64,000 nucleotides of DNA. It comes from SABI01 sp963663665 (lineage in GTDB: Bacteria > Spirochaetota > Spirochaetia > Sphaerochaetales > Sphaerochaetaceae). Positions 17,865 to 26,544 of this stretch are shown piece by piece; within the stretch, counting starts at the first letter, position 1; every line of letters starts with the position of its first letter. The stretch is taken from contig CAXXKP010000006.1 in the NCBI GenBank assembly GCA_963663665.2, positions 186,001-250,000 of the forward strand, written 5' to 3'. Under the pieces are notes generated by a model that saw nothing but the letters and a program-made list of their open reading frames with translations, was not told where the DNA came from and made no database searches. The translations under genes were made by a program, and so were the position numbers.

Positions 17865-18929
17865 TTATGAGTCTTTTCTTACCTTTCCCGTTGAATCCCT
17901 TTTAATGAGTTTACTCATATATTCAACTCGGGTAACAGCCCCACTATTCATTTCATTTTCATGCTCTTTTCTAATCTTATTCGCAATTAATCTCACAGCA
18001 CTCTTTCCTCGTTGCATAATGAAATGCTCAACCGAAGTTAATGAGATTCTATTAAACTGAGATGGATAGATATTATCAAATCCACACACACTGATATGCT
18101 GCGGTATCGAAAAACCCGCATCATAAATTGCATCAATTACACCGTAGGCTACCATATCGTTTATCGCAACAATCGCAGTTATTTCGGGATGTTTCTGGAG
18201 AAGATTTGAAGTTAATTCATATCCTGTAAGATGTTCAATATTGAGTGTATGTAGTTCTTTTAAACTTGTTACTTCAGCAGTACAAACCAATAATTCTTTT
18301 TCTGGATACGCCTCTTTATAAGCGAATTGCAATCCTTCCAATCTTTTAACTCGAGCACTATGCTCGCTATTTAAACTTGTCGATATATATGCAATAGAGG
18401 AATGACCCAATTTCACCAAATGCTCCCCTACCATCTTACCAGCAGCAAAATTATTAACATCAACAGTATCAATTCCAAGCGTATTTTGTTTATCACCTAC
18501 TGCTACTACCGGGATATGTTCGTTTAACGATGCAATAATCTCTGGTTGCTGAGGAATCATTGCAAATACAATTCCGCTTATCCTTGGATTTTTTGCTAAC
18601 TCAGAAATATTTTTCTCTTTATCTTTATTCCAGTAGGTAGTGGTAATAAAAGTATCGATATTATGAACTAAAGCCTCTTGCTCCATCCCCTGTATAATAG
18701 TTGCATAATACGGATTAATCACTGATGGGCAGACTATAAGAATTAAAGGGTTATCTCTTTTTTGGGAAGGTGGAGAATAATCGAATCGTTTTGCACTCTC
18801 ATAAATCTCATCAATGGTCTTTGTTGTAAAACGATGAAGATTTTTTCCGCTCAAAACCATAGAAACACTTGCAGTTGAAACACCAACCTCACTTGCTATA
18901 TCTTTTAATGTTATTTTTTTCTTTGTCAT
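17865..18929 (-). CDS. LacI-family transcriptional regulator of the TRAP operon
   Basis: A 354-residue LacI/GalR regulator. The helix-turn-helix is ITLKDIASEVGVSTASVSMV at residues 6-25, and the hinge and sensor domain begin with LILIVCPSVINPYYATIIQG. The effector domain carries IVAINDMVAYGVIDAIYDAG and ISVCGFDNI. The C-terminal tail is longer than usual and basic. It is divergent from the TRAP transporter and phosphodiesterase genes and is the obvious candidate for their control. A GGTGAG ribosome site precedes the ATG. Palindromes with a central CpG, the LacI-family operator style, occur in the shared upstream region. Confidence 0.9.
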   Translation of the reverse strand: MTKKKITLKDIASEVGVSTASVSMVLSGKNLHRFTTKTIDEIYESAKRFDYSPPSQKRDNPLILIVCPSVINPYYATIIQGMEQEALVHNIDTFITTTYWNKDKEKNISELAKNPRISGIVFAMIPQQPEIIASLNEHIPVVAVGDKQNTLGIDTVDVNNFAAGKMVGEHLVKLGHSSIAYISTSLNSEHSARVKRLEGLQFAYKEAYPEKELLVCTAEVTSLKELHTLNIEHLTGYELTSNLLQKHPEITAIVAINDMVAYGVIDAIYDAGFSIPQHISVCGFDNIYPSQFNRISLTSVEHFIMQRGKSAVRLIANKIRKEHENEMNSGAVTRVEYMSKLIKRDSTGKVRKDS

Positions 18930-19079
18930 ATCTCACCACTCTACCATCTCCTACGAGAATGTAAAGAAATATCTGTAAAATATTAGCTTTTTTATTAACT
19001 ATTATTAAGCAAGTGTTTTATTTAATATTAAGTAAAAAATAACCAGAAATCTCAAATTAACAATTATTGTAAATATAAA

Positions 19080-19108
19080 TTGACATTTACGTAATTCAAT
19101 TTTAAACT
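19080..19108 (+). promoter_or_regulatory. Promoter of the TRAP transporter operon
   Basis: TTGACA (19080-19085) and TAAACT (19103-19108) are 17 bp apart. The spacer contains the palindrome TTACGTAA (19087-19094) with a central CpG, a plausible LacI-family operator. A second one, ATACGTAT, occurs at 19182-19189 just ahead of the ribosome site. Confidence 0.65.
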
Positions 19109-19115
19109 AGAATTC

Positions 19116-19174
19116 ACAAACAAATCAAATATAAACTAAAATATAATGTTTAATTTTGTTTAATATTTGTTTGT
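19116..19174 (+). promoter_or_regulatory. Inverted repeat in the dctP leader
   Basis: ACAAACAAAT (19116-19125) and ATTTGTTTGT (19165-19174) are perfect 10-bp inverted copies separated by 39 nt, spanning most of the untranslated leader of the TRAP operon. They could fold into an mRNA stem or form a split protein-binding site. Confidence 0.45.
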
Positions 19175-19200
19175 AAAAACAATACGTATCGGAGGAAAAA

Positions 19201-20208
19201 ATGAAAAAACTATTGTTAGTTCTCTTGATGGCTGTGCTAGCAACCACTTTTGTGGTAGCACAAGGCGCTCAAGAAGGGGATGAAGATTATTCCCTCGTAT
19301 TAAAAATGTCACATGTATTTGCTCCAAATGAGCAACTTACAAAATCTCTCACAATCGTTGTAGACAATATTGCAAAAAGGACAAATGGGGCAATTGAAAT
19401 CCAGCAATACCCTCAAGGGCAACTTGCAACCTATAAAGATGGTGTTGAACAAGTAGCTCGCGGAGCAAAATTTATCAGCGTAGAAGATCCTTCATATTTA
19501 GGAGATTATGTACCAGACTTCAATGCTTTAGTCGGACCAATGTTATATAAATCCTTTGATGAATATGAATATATGATTCAAACTGATTTAGTAAAAGGAA
19601 TGCTAAAAGAACTTGAAGATACATACCGAATAAAAGTATTGGCTCTAGATTATATTTTTGGATTCAGAAATTTCAAAACCAACAAAGTCATTACTACTCC
19701 TGAAGATTTGAAAGGGATGAAGATTAGGACACCAGGAAGTCAACTATTCATTGATACAATTAATGCAATGGGAGCAAATGCAACGCCTCTTCCATTTGGT
19801 GAAACACTTAGTGCTGTACAACAAGGCGTAGTTGATGGATTAGAGGGAACAATGGATGCTTATGGGTCAAATGGTAGTGCCGAAGTTGCTAAAAACATGG
19901 CTCTTACCAGACACTTCTTAGGTACGTGTGGGATTTACATCAATGCAGACCTCTGGAATGAGATTCCTGCAAACTACCAAACTATCATTCAAGAAGAATT
20001 CACTAAAGGTGCTGCACAAATGATAAGTGAAATCTCTAACAACTATGCAAAGACTCAGAGTATGCTAGAAGCAAAAGGAAATAAATTCAACGAAGTTGAT
20101 TATCCAGCATTTGTAAAATCTGTTGCCCCTGTATATGAAAACATGAGAGGAGTAACACCTGGAATTTTAGAGAAACTACAAGCTGAATTAGCAAAAATGA
20201 ATAAATAG
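19201..20208 (+). CDS. TRAP transporter solute-binding subunit (DctP family)
   Basis: A 335-residue periplasmic protein. The signal peptide MKKLLLVLLMAVLATTFVVA is followed by QGAQEGDED. The DctP fold is shown by LKMSHVFAPNEQLTKSL, VEVYPQGQL-like EIQQYPQGQLATYKDG, and the core GMKIRTPGSQLFIDTINAMGANATPLPFGE containing the conserved arginine that usually salt-bridges a carboxylate ligand, followed by QQGVVDGLEG. A GGAGG site precedes the ATG. The companion genes dctQ, dctM and a glycerophosphodiester phosphodiesterase lie downstream. The ligand is unknown. The conserved arginine (R in KIRTPG) suggests an acidic solute. Confidence 0.93.
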   Translation: MKKLLLVLLMAVLATTFVVAQGAQEGDEDYSLVLKMSHVFAPNEQLTKSLTIVVDNIAKRTNGAIEIQQYPQGQLATYKDGVEQVARGAKFISVEDPSYLGDYVPDFNALVGPMLYKSFDEYEYMIQTDLVKGMLKELEDTYRIKVLALDYIFGFRNFKTNKVITTPEDLKGMKIRTPGSQLFIDTINAMGANATPLPFGETLSAVQQGVVDGLEGTMDAYGSNGSAEVAKNMALTRHFLGTCGIYINADLWNEIPANYQTIIQEEFTKGAAQMISEISNNYAKTQSMLEAKGNKFNEVDYPAFVKSVAPVYENMRGVTPGILEKLQAELAKMNK

Positions 20209-20220
20209 TGTGATCACTAT

Positions 20221-20270
20221 CAGGTCGAAAGAGATGCAATTTCTTATTGCTTTTTCACTCTTTCGGCCTG
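20221..20270 (+). promoter_or_regulatory. Intercistronic hairpin after dctP
   Basis: CAGGTCGAAAGAG (20221-20233) pairs with CTCTTTCGGCCTG (20258-20270) over 13 bp with a single G-U pair. The 24-nt loop holds a second small stem, GCAA with TTGC. No T-run follows. The position after the binding-protein gene suggests mRNA stabilisation or partial attenuation. Confidence 0.75.
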
Positions 20271-20301
20271 TAATGTATATAGGTAGAAAGGAGTCGATTT
20301 C

Positions 20302-20784
20302 ATGGCAAAAGCCTTAAAAAAGTTTTTCTTAAATTTTGAAGAAATATTCGCCAGTTCATTCATCATTATCACAACCGCTCTTGTAATGCTGAATGTTGTC
20401 TTACGCTATTTCCTAAAAACTGGTATTTATTGGTCAGAAGAAGTAGCAACCGGTTGTTTTGTATGGTCGGTATTTCTTGGAGCTGCAGCAGGATATAAAA
20501 GAAAAGCGCATGTAGGTGTTGACATGATCATCAATTATCTACCACCTAAAGTCACTCATATAGTCACTATCATTGTAGATGCCATACTTTTATTAATTAA
20601 TAGCTATATCACCTACATCGCTATAATATATCTTTCTCTCTCTTATAAAAAACCCACTCCAGTATTAGGAATATCTTCAGCCTTTATTAGTTCGTCAATC
20701 TTAATAAGTTTTGCTATCATGAGTATATATTCTGTTCGATTTCTTATCCTAGACATAAAAAAAGGAGGAAATAAGTCATGTTAG
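20302..20784 (+). CDS. TRAP transporter small permease subunit (DctQ)
   Basis: A 160-residue membrane protein with four hydrophobic segments. The family phrase YWSEEVATGCFVWSVFLGAA lies near residue 50, followed by AHVGVDMIINYLP. It overlaps the large permease by 7 nt. Together they form the sodium-coupled secondary transporter in the inner membrane, with the small subunit thought to brace the large one. Confidence 0.9.
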   Translation: MAKALKKFFLNFEEIFASSFIIITTALVMLNVVLRYFLKTGIYWSEEVATGCFVWSVFLGAAAGYKRKAHVGVDMIINYLPPKVTHIVTIIVDAILLLINSYITYIAIIYLSLSYKKPTPVLGISSAFISSSILISFAIMSIYSVRFLILDIKKGGNKSC

Positions 20785-22070
20785 CATATCTCCCCGTTAT
20801 TATGGTTTTTATCCTCTACTTCTCAAGCATTCCAATAGCATACGCTCTGTTTGGATCATCACTTTTCTACTTTGCAATTATAGATACTAGTAGTCCTGTA
20901 GACCTCATATTACAAAAGTTCGTCACTAGCACACAATCATTCCCACTCCTTGCAATTCCCTTCTTTGTCATGGCAGGCTCTATCATGAACTATGCTGGGA
21001 TCAGCAGAAAATTGATGCAGTTCGCGGATGTCCTTACAGGACACATGTCCGGTGGTCTCGCTCAAGTGAATGTACTGTTAAGTATGCTCATGGGAGGAGT
21101 CTCTGGATCAGCAAATGCGGATGCTGCAATGCAAAGTAAAATGCTTGTTCCTGAAATGGAAAAACGCGGGTATGATAAAGCCTTTTCAGCAGCAATTACT
21201 GCTGCAAGTAGTGCTGTTACACCAGTAATACCTCCTGGGATAAACCTCATAATATATGCCCTTATTGCAAGTGCGAGCGTGGGGAAAATGTTTGCTGCTG
21301 GATACCTTCCGGGTGTACTAATGACCATCTCTCTGATGGTTGCAGTTCATATTATCAGTCGCAAACGTGGATACAAACCTAGTAGAGAGAAAAAAGCGAG
21401 TACAAAAGAAATATTTATTCAATCGATTGACTCTATTTGGGCTCTACTTTTTCCATTTGGGATTATTTTGGGTCTCAGAGTAGGTATTTTCACCCCCAGT
21501 GAAGCAGGAGCAGTAGCCGTTTTCTATTGTATAATTGTGGGTAAGTTCATTTACAAAGAACTAAATACGTCGCATATAATTCCTGTCTTAAAAGAAACAA
21601 TATATGGAACAAGTTCAGTAGTCCTTATTATTGTTGCTGCAAGTGTTTTCGGATATTACCTTAACTGGGAAAGAATTCCCCAAGCCATGACTGGATTGTT
21701 ACTTAATATCACTCAAAATAAGTATATCATGCTTGCAATTATTAACGTGTTATTACTCGTGATGGGAATGTTCTTAGAGGGAGGAGCCGCGATGATAATT
21801 TTGGCTCCACTACTTGTTCCTGTTGTCACCAACCTTGGAGTTGATGTAGTTCATTTTGGATTAATTTGTATTGTTAACATTATGATTGGTGGAATAACAC
21901 CCCCGTTTGGGTCTATGATGTTCACAGTATGCTCAATAACAGAGTGCAAGTTACAAAAATTTGTGAAAGAGGCGATCCCATTTATTATTGCTCTCATCAT
22001 TTCTCTGATTCTAGTTACTTACATTCCGATAATATCACTCGCATTACCCAATTTACTGTATGGGGTATAA
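20778..22070 (+). CDS. TRAP transporter large permease subunit (DctM)
   Basis: A 430-residue integral membrane protein with about 12 segments. DctM signatures are clear: FPLLAIPFFVMAGSIMNYAG, LLSMLMGGVSGSANADAAM, ITAASSAVTPVIPPGINLIIY, FTPSEAGAVAV, and the C-terminal GGITPPFGSMMF. It carries the substrate and sodium pathway. The start codon lies inside dctQ and the end overlaps the region just before the phosphodiesterase gene, so all belong to one operon. Confidence 0.94.
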   Translation: MLAYLPVIMVFILYFSSIPIAYALFGSSLFYFAIIDTSSPVDLILQKFVTSTQSFPLLAIPFFVMAGSIMNYAGISRKLMQFADVLTGHMSGGLAQVNVLLSMLMGGVSGSANADAAMQSKMLVPEMEKRGYDKAFSAAITAASSAVTPVIPPGINLIIYALIASASVGKMFAAGYLPGVLMTISLMVAVHIISRKRGYKPSREKKASTKEIFIQSIDSIWALLFPFGIILGLRVGIFTPSEAGAVAVFYCIIVGKFIYKELNTSHIIPVLKETIYGTSSVVLIIVAASVFGYYLNWERIPQAMTGLLLNITQNKYIMLAIINVLLLVMGMFLEGGAAMIILAPLLVPVVTNLGVDVVHFGLICIVNIMIGGITPPFGSMMFTVCSITECKLQKFVKEAIPFIIALIISLILVTYIPIISLALPNLLYGV

Positions 22071-22098
22071 AAGAGACACCATCGAGGAGAATTTTGAC

Positions 22099-22851
22099 AT
22101 GAAGATCTTTGCTCATAGAGGATATAGTAGCCTTTACCCAGAAAATACAATGATTGCGTTTAAAAAAGCGTATGAAGCATCCTCTGATGGAATAGAATTA
22201 GATGTACAACTCACTAAAGATGGAGAAGTTGTTATCATACATGATGAAGAAGTCGACAGAACAACAGATAAAAGTGGATTAGTATGTGAGTTTACACTTA
22301 AAGAACTTAAAGAACTAAATGCTGGAATAAAATTCCCCAACATTACACCATTTACACAAATCCCCACCTTTGAAGAATATTGCCAATGGGTTAAGACAAC
22401 CAATCTTATAACAAATGTCGAGTTAAAGACAGGTGTGATCTATTATCAGGAACTTGAGAAAAAAACGATTGATATTATTGTTAAATATAACCTTGAGAAA
22501 AAAGTGATAATATCCTCTTTTAATCACCTCTCTCTCATAGATACTGCAAAGTACAACCAAGAATTACTACTTGCTGCCCTTGTTGAACATACAGGATTAA
22601 AGAATGCAGGGTATTACTGTAAAAAATTTGGGTTCTCGTTCTTCCATCCAAGTTATAAATCGCTCAATCATGAAATGGTAGAAGAATGTAATAAACATGG
22701 AATTCAACTAAACGTATGGACAGTAAACACACAAGAAGAAATCGATTATTGCCGATTGTTAAAAATCAACGGGATTATCACTAATTTCCCTAAAGAAGCA
22801 CGAGAATATATTAATTCGTTGAAGGAGAAATCAGAATTAGGGCTAGTCTAA
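22099..22851 (+). CDS. Glycerophosphodiester phosphodiesterase
   Basis: A 250-residue GDPD-family TIM barrel. Catalytic H6 and R7 (AHRGYSS) lie ahead of E15-N16, metal ligands E33 and D35 (ELDVQLTKDG), and H48 (HDEEVDRTT). There is no signal peptide, so it acts in the cytoplasm, releasing glycerol-3-phosphate and an alcohol from glycerophosphodiesters. The ATG chosen has GAGGAG upstream and matches the family N terminus. A longer in-frame start overlaps dctM. Co-operonic with a TRAP importer, which suggests that the imported solute is a phosphodiester or that the enzyme handles its product. That link is inference. Confidence 0.92.
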   Translation: MKIFAHRGYSSLYPENTMIAFKKAYEASSDGIELDVQLTKDGEVVIIHDEEVDRTTDKSGLVCEFTLKELKELNAGIKFPNITPFTQIPTFEEYCQWVKTTNLITNVELKTGVIYYQELEKKTIDIIVKYNLEKKVIISSFNHLSLIDTAKYNQELLLAALVEHTGLKNAGYYCKKFGFSFFHPSYKSLNHEMVEECNKHGIQLNVWTVNTQEEIDYCRLLKINGIITNFPKEAREYINSLKEKSELGLV

Positions 22852-23052
22852 TTCAAAGTTAGAGTTAAGACTCTCAATGGCATCTTTCAAAAAGTATTCC
22901 ATCCTTGAGAACATGTAAAATGTATTCTTTGATAAAAACTATTTTTTCGCTAATTTCTGCAAAAAGATTTAAAACTCGTTTTTATAAATAGATACTCAGA
23001 AAAATAACAAAATAAGAGGCTTAAGAACTCCCAAATTATTATCTTAATGGAC

Positions 23053-23081
23053 TTGACCACCGCAATGATTCTTTGTATTAT
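23053..23081 (+). promoter_or_regulatory. Promoter of tRNA-Gly
   Basis: TTGACC and TATTAT are separated by 17 bp and end 13 nt before the mature tRNA 5' end. Confidence 0.8.
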
Positions 23082-23094
23082 CTCTATAAAATTC

Positions 23095-23166
23095 GCGAAA
23101 GTAGCTCAGTGGTAGAGCTCCACCTTGCCAAGGTGGATGTCGCGGGTTCAAATCCCGTCTTTCGCT
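23095..23166 (+). tRNA. tRNA-Gly (anticodon GCC)
   Basis: The 7-bp acceptor stem GCGAAAG/CTTTCGC, the D arm AGCTCAGTGGTAGAGCT, the anticodon arm CCACC-TTGCCAA-GGTGG with GCC at the anticodon, and the T arm GCGGGTTCAAATCCCGT are all complete. The 3' CCA is not encoded. Promoter and terminator flank it closely, so it is a single-gene unit. Confidence 0.97.
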
Positions 23167-23167
23167 T

Positions 23168-23201
23168 AAGGCGACCCGGATTACCACTGGGTCGCCTTTT
23201 T
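23168..23201 (+). terminator. Rho-independent terminator of tRNA-Gly
   Basis: AAGGCGACCC pairs with GGGTCGCCTT over an 11-nt loop and runs into a stretch of five T, 2 nt after the tRNA. Confidence 0.92.
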
Positions 23202-23244
23202 AATGATTTTTTGATAGGATTCATAAAAGTACACCACATAGCAC

Positions 23245-23273
23245 TTGCCCATAGGGTAATGCATGTTTACTAT
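23245..23273 (+). promoter_or_regulatory. Promoter of tig-clpP-clpX
   Basis: TTGCCC (23245-23250) and TACTAT (23268-23273) are 17 bp apart. The predicted transcript starts about 25 nt before the tig ATG, leaving room for the AGAGGAAAG ribosome site. Confidence 0.55.
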
Positions 23274-23304
23274 AGATATACAAGCAAAGATAAGAGGAAA
23301 GTAG

Positions 23305-24648
23305 ATGATTGCGAAACAAGAAGTAAAGGAACTGGAAAATTCCCAGGTTGAATTAATTGTTACCTTAGAACAAAAGGCACTCCAAGATGAATATAATAAA
23401 GTACTAAATAAATACATGAAAAGTGTCCAATTACCTGGTTTCAGAAAAGGAAAGGCACCTAAAAATTTATTAGAAAATAAAATAGGTGATGGAATGCGAG
23501 AAGAGAGTGTTTACACACTTATCGATACAGCTGTTCAAAAAGCTATTGAAGAAGTTGAGCAAAAATTTCGTCCACTTCCTTACAGTACTCCAAGCTTACA
23601 GAACGAAGAGTCAATCTCTACAGAAATCGACAAAGACCTTACATTCAGTGTTGTGTATGATATCTTCCCACAATTTGAAGTTCCTGAATACAAAGGACTT
23701 ACAGTCGACGTCGAAAACGTCATTGTTGGAGATGAAGAAGTAAATAGTGAAATCGAAAAACTTCGTGATCAAAACGCAATGGTAATTGAGAAAGATAAAG
23801 AAGTTGAATCAGGAGATATCCTTACCGTCGATTATGTAGAACTAGATGAGAACAAAGAAGAAGTTGCTGGCACAAGCAGAAAAGACTTCGTCTTTACTGT
23901 GGACAGTGGTTCTAACTTCTACCATATCGATAAAGATGTTATTGGAATGAAAAAAGGTGAAGAAAAACTCATTACAAAAACATATGGTGAAGAACACGAT
24001 ACTCCTGAATATGTGGGAAAAACTATTACATTGCAGGTGAAACTAAATCAAGTGAAGGTAAGAGATGTACCAGAACTTGACGATGAATTCGCTCAAGATG
24101 TAAGTGAAGAATATAAAACAGTTGAAGATCTTATCAACGGGACAAAAAACAAACTCCAAAGCGGTTTAGAAAGCCATCTTAAAGAGACTAAACTTAATCA
24201 TTTAATTGAGGCATTATTAGAAAAGACTACTATTAATGTGCCCTCTTCAATGATTAATGCAGAAGTAGACTCATCTTGGAGACGATTCGTTTCTCAAAGT
24301 GGGATGAACGAAGAACAGGTATTAACATACCTTTCCTTCTCAGGTCAAACAAAAGAAACCTTCACTGCAGAATGGGCTAAACCAGCAGAAAGTACCCTTA
24401 AAGGACAATTGCTGATTGAGAAAATCAAAGAGAAAGAAAACTTTGAAGTGAGTGATGAGGAAGTCAATGAACAAGTAGAACTTCAACTCAAAGATATTCA
24501 AGATGAAAAAACTATAGAATACTATAAAGAAATGATTAAGGATGATATACAAACTCGTAAAGCTTCTGAGTTCTTATTAGAAAATAATACATTCAATGGG
24601 ACAAAAGAGATTAGCTATACGGAATTCATGCAATCTCATCAACATTAA
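23305..24648 (+). CDS. tig: Trigger factor, ribosome-associated chaperone
   Basis: A 447-residue trigger factor. The N-terminal ribosome-binding domain carries the signature LPGFRKGKAP, with the FRK docking residues at 46-48. The FKBP-type peptidyl-prolyl isomerase domain covers about 155-240 (GDILTVDYVELDENKE; GMKKGEEKLI), and the C-terminal chaperone arms fill the remainder. It binds nascent chains at the ribosome exit. It heads the tig-clpP-clpX cluster, which is conserved in many bacteria. Confidence 0.96.
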   Translation: MIAKQEVKELENSQVELIVTLEQKALQDEYNKVLNKYMKSVQLPGFRKGKAPKNLLENKIGDGMREESVYTLIDTAVQKAIEEVEQKFRPLPYSTPSLQNEESISTEIDKDLTFSVVYDIFPQFEVPEYKGLTVDVENVIVGDEEVNSEIEKLRDQNAMVIEKDKEVESGDILTVDYVELDENKEEVAGTSRKDFVFTVDSGSNFYHIDKDVIGMKKGEEKLITKTYGEEHDTPEYVGKTITLQVKLNQVKVRDVPELDDEFAQDVSEEYKTVEDLINGTKNKLQSGLESHLKETKLNHLIEALLEKTTINVPSSMINAEVDSSWRRFVSQSGMNEEQVLTYLSFSGQTKETFTAEWAKPAESTLKGQLLIEKIKEKENFEVSDEEVNEQVELQLKDIQDEKTIEYYKEMIKDDIQTRKASEFLLENNTFNGTKEISYTEFMQSHQH

Positions 24649-24675
24649 TCTAACGGATGAACGACAGGGGGATTT

Positions 24676-25302
24676 ATGAGCCAATACGATACGCCGATGA
24701 GGGAATCTCTTGTTCCTGTAGTGATTGAACACTCTGGGATTGGAGAGAGATCTTTTGATATATTTTCTCGATTGCTTCGAGACAGGATTATTATACTAGG
24801 AGAAGAGGTAAACAATGTAAGTGCGAATCTTGTTGTTGCCCAACTATTATTCCTAGAATCAGAAGACCCTACAAAAGATATCAGCTTATATATAAATTCC
24901 CCCGGTGGGTCTGTTACCGCAGGTTTAGCAATCTATGACACAATGCAATACATCAAAAGCGATGTCCAAACAATATGTATTGGACAAGCAGCGAGTATGG
25001 GAGCTCTCCTGTTAGCAGCAGGCGCTCCTGGAAAAAGATTCATACTTCCATCAGCAAGAGTAATGATACATCAACCATTTGGGGGTGTTGGAGGTCAAGT
25101 TTCAGATATCCAGATTCACGCAAAAGAACTTTTAAGAATCAAACAATTATCTATTGATTATTTTGCACAACATACACATCAAGCAAAAGAAATTATTGCA
25201 AAAGATTTAGAGCGAGACTATTTTTTCACCGCCGAAGAATCTGTTGCTTATGGACTCGTCGACAAAATCATGCAAGGAGCGAACAATGGCAAGAAATACT
25301 AA
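24676..25302 (+). CDS. clpP: ATP-dependent Clp protease proteolytic subunit
   Basis: A 208-residue ClpP with an intact triad: S107 (GQAASMGALL), H132 (MIHQPFGG) and D181 (ERDYFFTAEE). The N terminus carries a short propeptide-like stretch before LVPVVIEHSGIGERSFDIFSRL. The product forms the tetradecameric chamber that degrades substrates unfolded by ClpX. The clpX start lies inside the 3' end of this gene (17-nt overlap), so the two are translationally coupled. A GGGGG ribosome site precedes the ATG. Confidence 0.97.
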   Translation: MSQYDTPMRESLVPVVIEHSGIGERSFDIFSRLLRDRIIILGEEVNNVSANLVVAQLLFLESEDPTKDISLYINSPGGSVTAGLAIYDTMQYIKSDVQTICIGQAASMGALLLAAGAPGKRFILPSARVMIHQPFGGVGGQVSDIQIHAKELLRIKQLSIDYFAQHTHQAKEIIAKDLERDYFFTAEESVAYGLVDKIMQGANNGKKY

Positions 25303-26530
25303 AGTATGCTCTTTTTGTGGAAGAACCACAGCAGAAACAAAATCGCTCTTCTCTGGTCCAGGCGTTGCAATTTGTAATTATTGTGTAGATAACTGCAATA
25401 GCATGATGATTAATCAAGGTATCACGAATGGCTTAGAAGAAGAACAAGAATTTCTGGCTGAGATCCCTACTCCAAAAGAAATCCATGAATATTTAGATGA
25501 TTTTGTTATTGGCCAAGATGATGCAAAAAAAGTTCTCTCAGTAGCTGTCTATAATCACTATAAGAGGGTAAAATTCGATCAAAAATTCCGTCAAGAGGGA
25601 CTTGAGATGGATAAATCGAATATTTTACTTATAGGACCGACAGGAACAGGTAAAACACTTCTTGCAAAAACATTAGCAAAAAAACTACAGGTTCCATTCG
25701 CTATAGCAGATGCAACGACTCTCACCGAGGCGGGGTATGTTGGCGAAGACGTAGAGAATATACTTCTAAAATTAATCCAGAATGCAGATAACGACATCCA
25801 AAAAGCAGAACATGGAATAATATTTGTTGATGAAATAGATAAAATTGCAAAGAAAGGTGAGAACGTCTCAATTACTCGTGATGTATCGGGTGAAGGTGTT
25901 CAGCAAGCTCTTTTAAAAATTATTGAGGGAACCGAAGCTTCCGTACCTCCTCAAGGAGGAAGAAAACATCCTAATCAAGAGATGTTGAAAATAAATACTA
26001 GAAATATTTTATTCATCTGTGGAGGAGCATTCGTAGGCCTCGACAAAGTGATTGAAAAAAGAGTGAGTGCTCATCAAATGGGCTTTGGTGCCCAGATAAA
26101 TAATAATGACAGAGATAATACTACTATATTTAAACAGATACATCCTGATGATTTAGTAAAATTTGGCCTTATCCCAGAATTCATCGGACGTCTTCCTATT
26201 CACGTTGCATTAAATAACCTGACAAAAGAAGATTTAATGAGAATTATTACAGAGCCAAAGAACTCTATCATCAAACAATATTCTGCAAGTTTGAAACTTG
26301 ATGATGTAGAACTCACGTTCCTTCCTGAAGCAATTGAAGCAATTGCAGAGAAATCGATTATTCAGAAAACAGGAGCGAGAGGGTTAAGAAGCATTGTAGA
26401 GAATCTTATGATAGAAGTGATGTATGATATTCCATCGAAGAAGGATATCAAAGAAGTTACGATCACAAGAGACTCTGTAGAACAGATGAAGTTAGTTACT
26501 TCTACAGAATCAAAAGAACTACCAGCTTAA
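25286..26530 (+). CDS. clpX: ATP-dependent Clp protease ATP-binding subunit ClpX
   Basis: A 414-residue AAA+ unfoldase. The N-terminal zinc-binding domain uses C8, C11, C30 and C33. Walker A is GPTGTGKT at 117-124, Walker B is IIFVDE at 178-183, and the pore and ClpP-docking loops are in place, including the IGF-equivalent region around HQMGFGAQ. The chosen ATG has AAGGAG upstream and sits within clpP. The product selects, unfolds and feeds proteins to ClpP. Length and order are standard. Confidence 0.97.
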   Translation: MARNTKVCSFCGRTTAETKSLFSGPGVAICNYCVDNCNSMMINQGITNGLEEEQEFLAEIPTPKEIHEYLDDFVIGQDDAKKVLSVAVYNHYKRVKFDQKFRQEGLEMDKSNILLIGPTGTGKTLLAKTLAKKLQVPFAIADATTLTEAGYVGEDVENILLKLIQNADNDIQKAEHGIIFVDEIDKIAKKGENVSITRDVSGEGVQQALLKIIEGTEASVPPQGGRKHPNQEMLKINTRNILFICGGAFVGLDKVIEKRVSAHQMGFGAQINNNDRDNTTIFKQIHPDDLVKFGLIPEFIGRLPIHVALNNLTKEDLMRIITEPKNSIIKQYSASLKLDDVELTFLPEAIEAIAEKSIIQKTGARGLRSIVENLMIEVMYDIPSKKDIKEVTITRDSVEQMKLVTSTESKELPA

Positions 26531-26544
26531 CAAAAGGAGGCATC

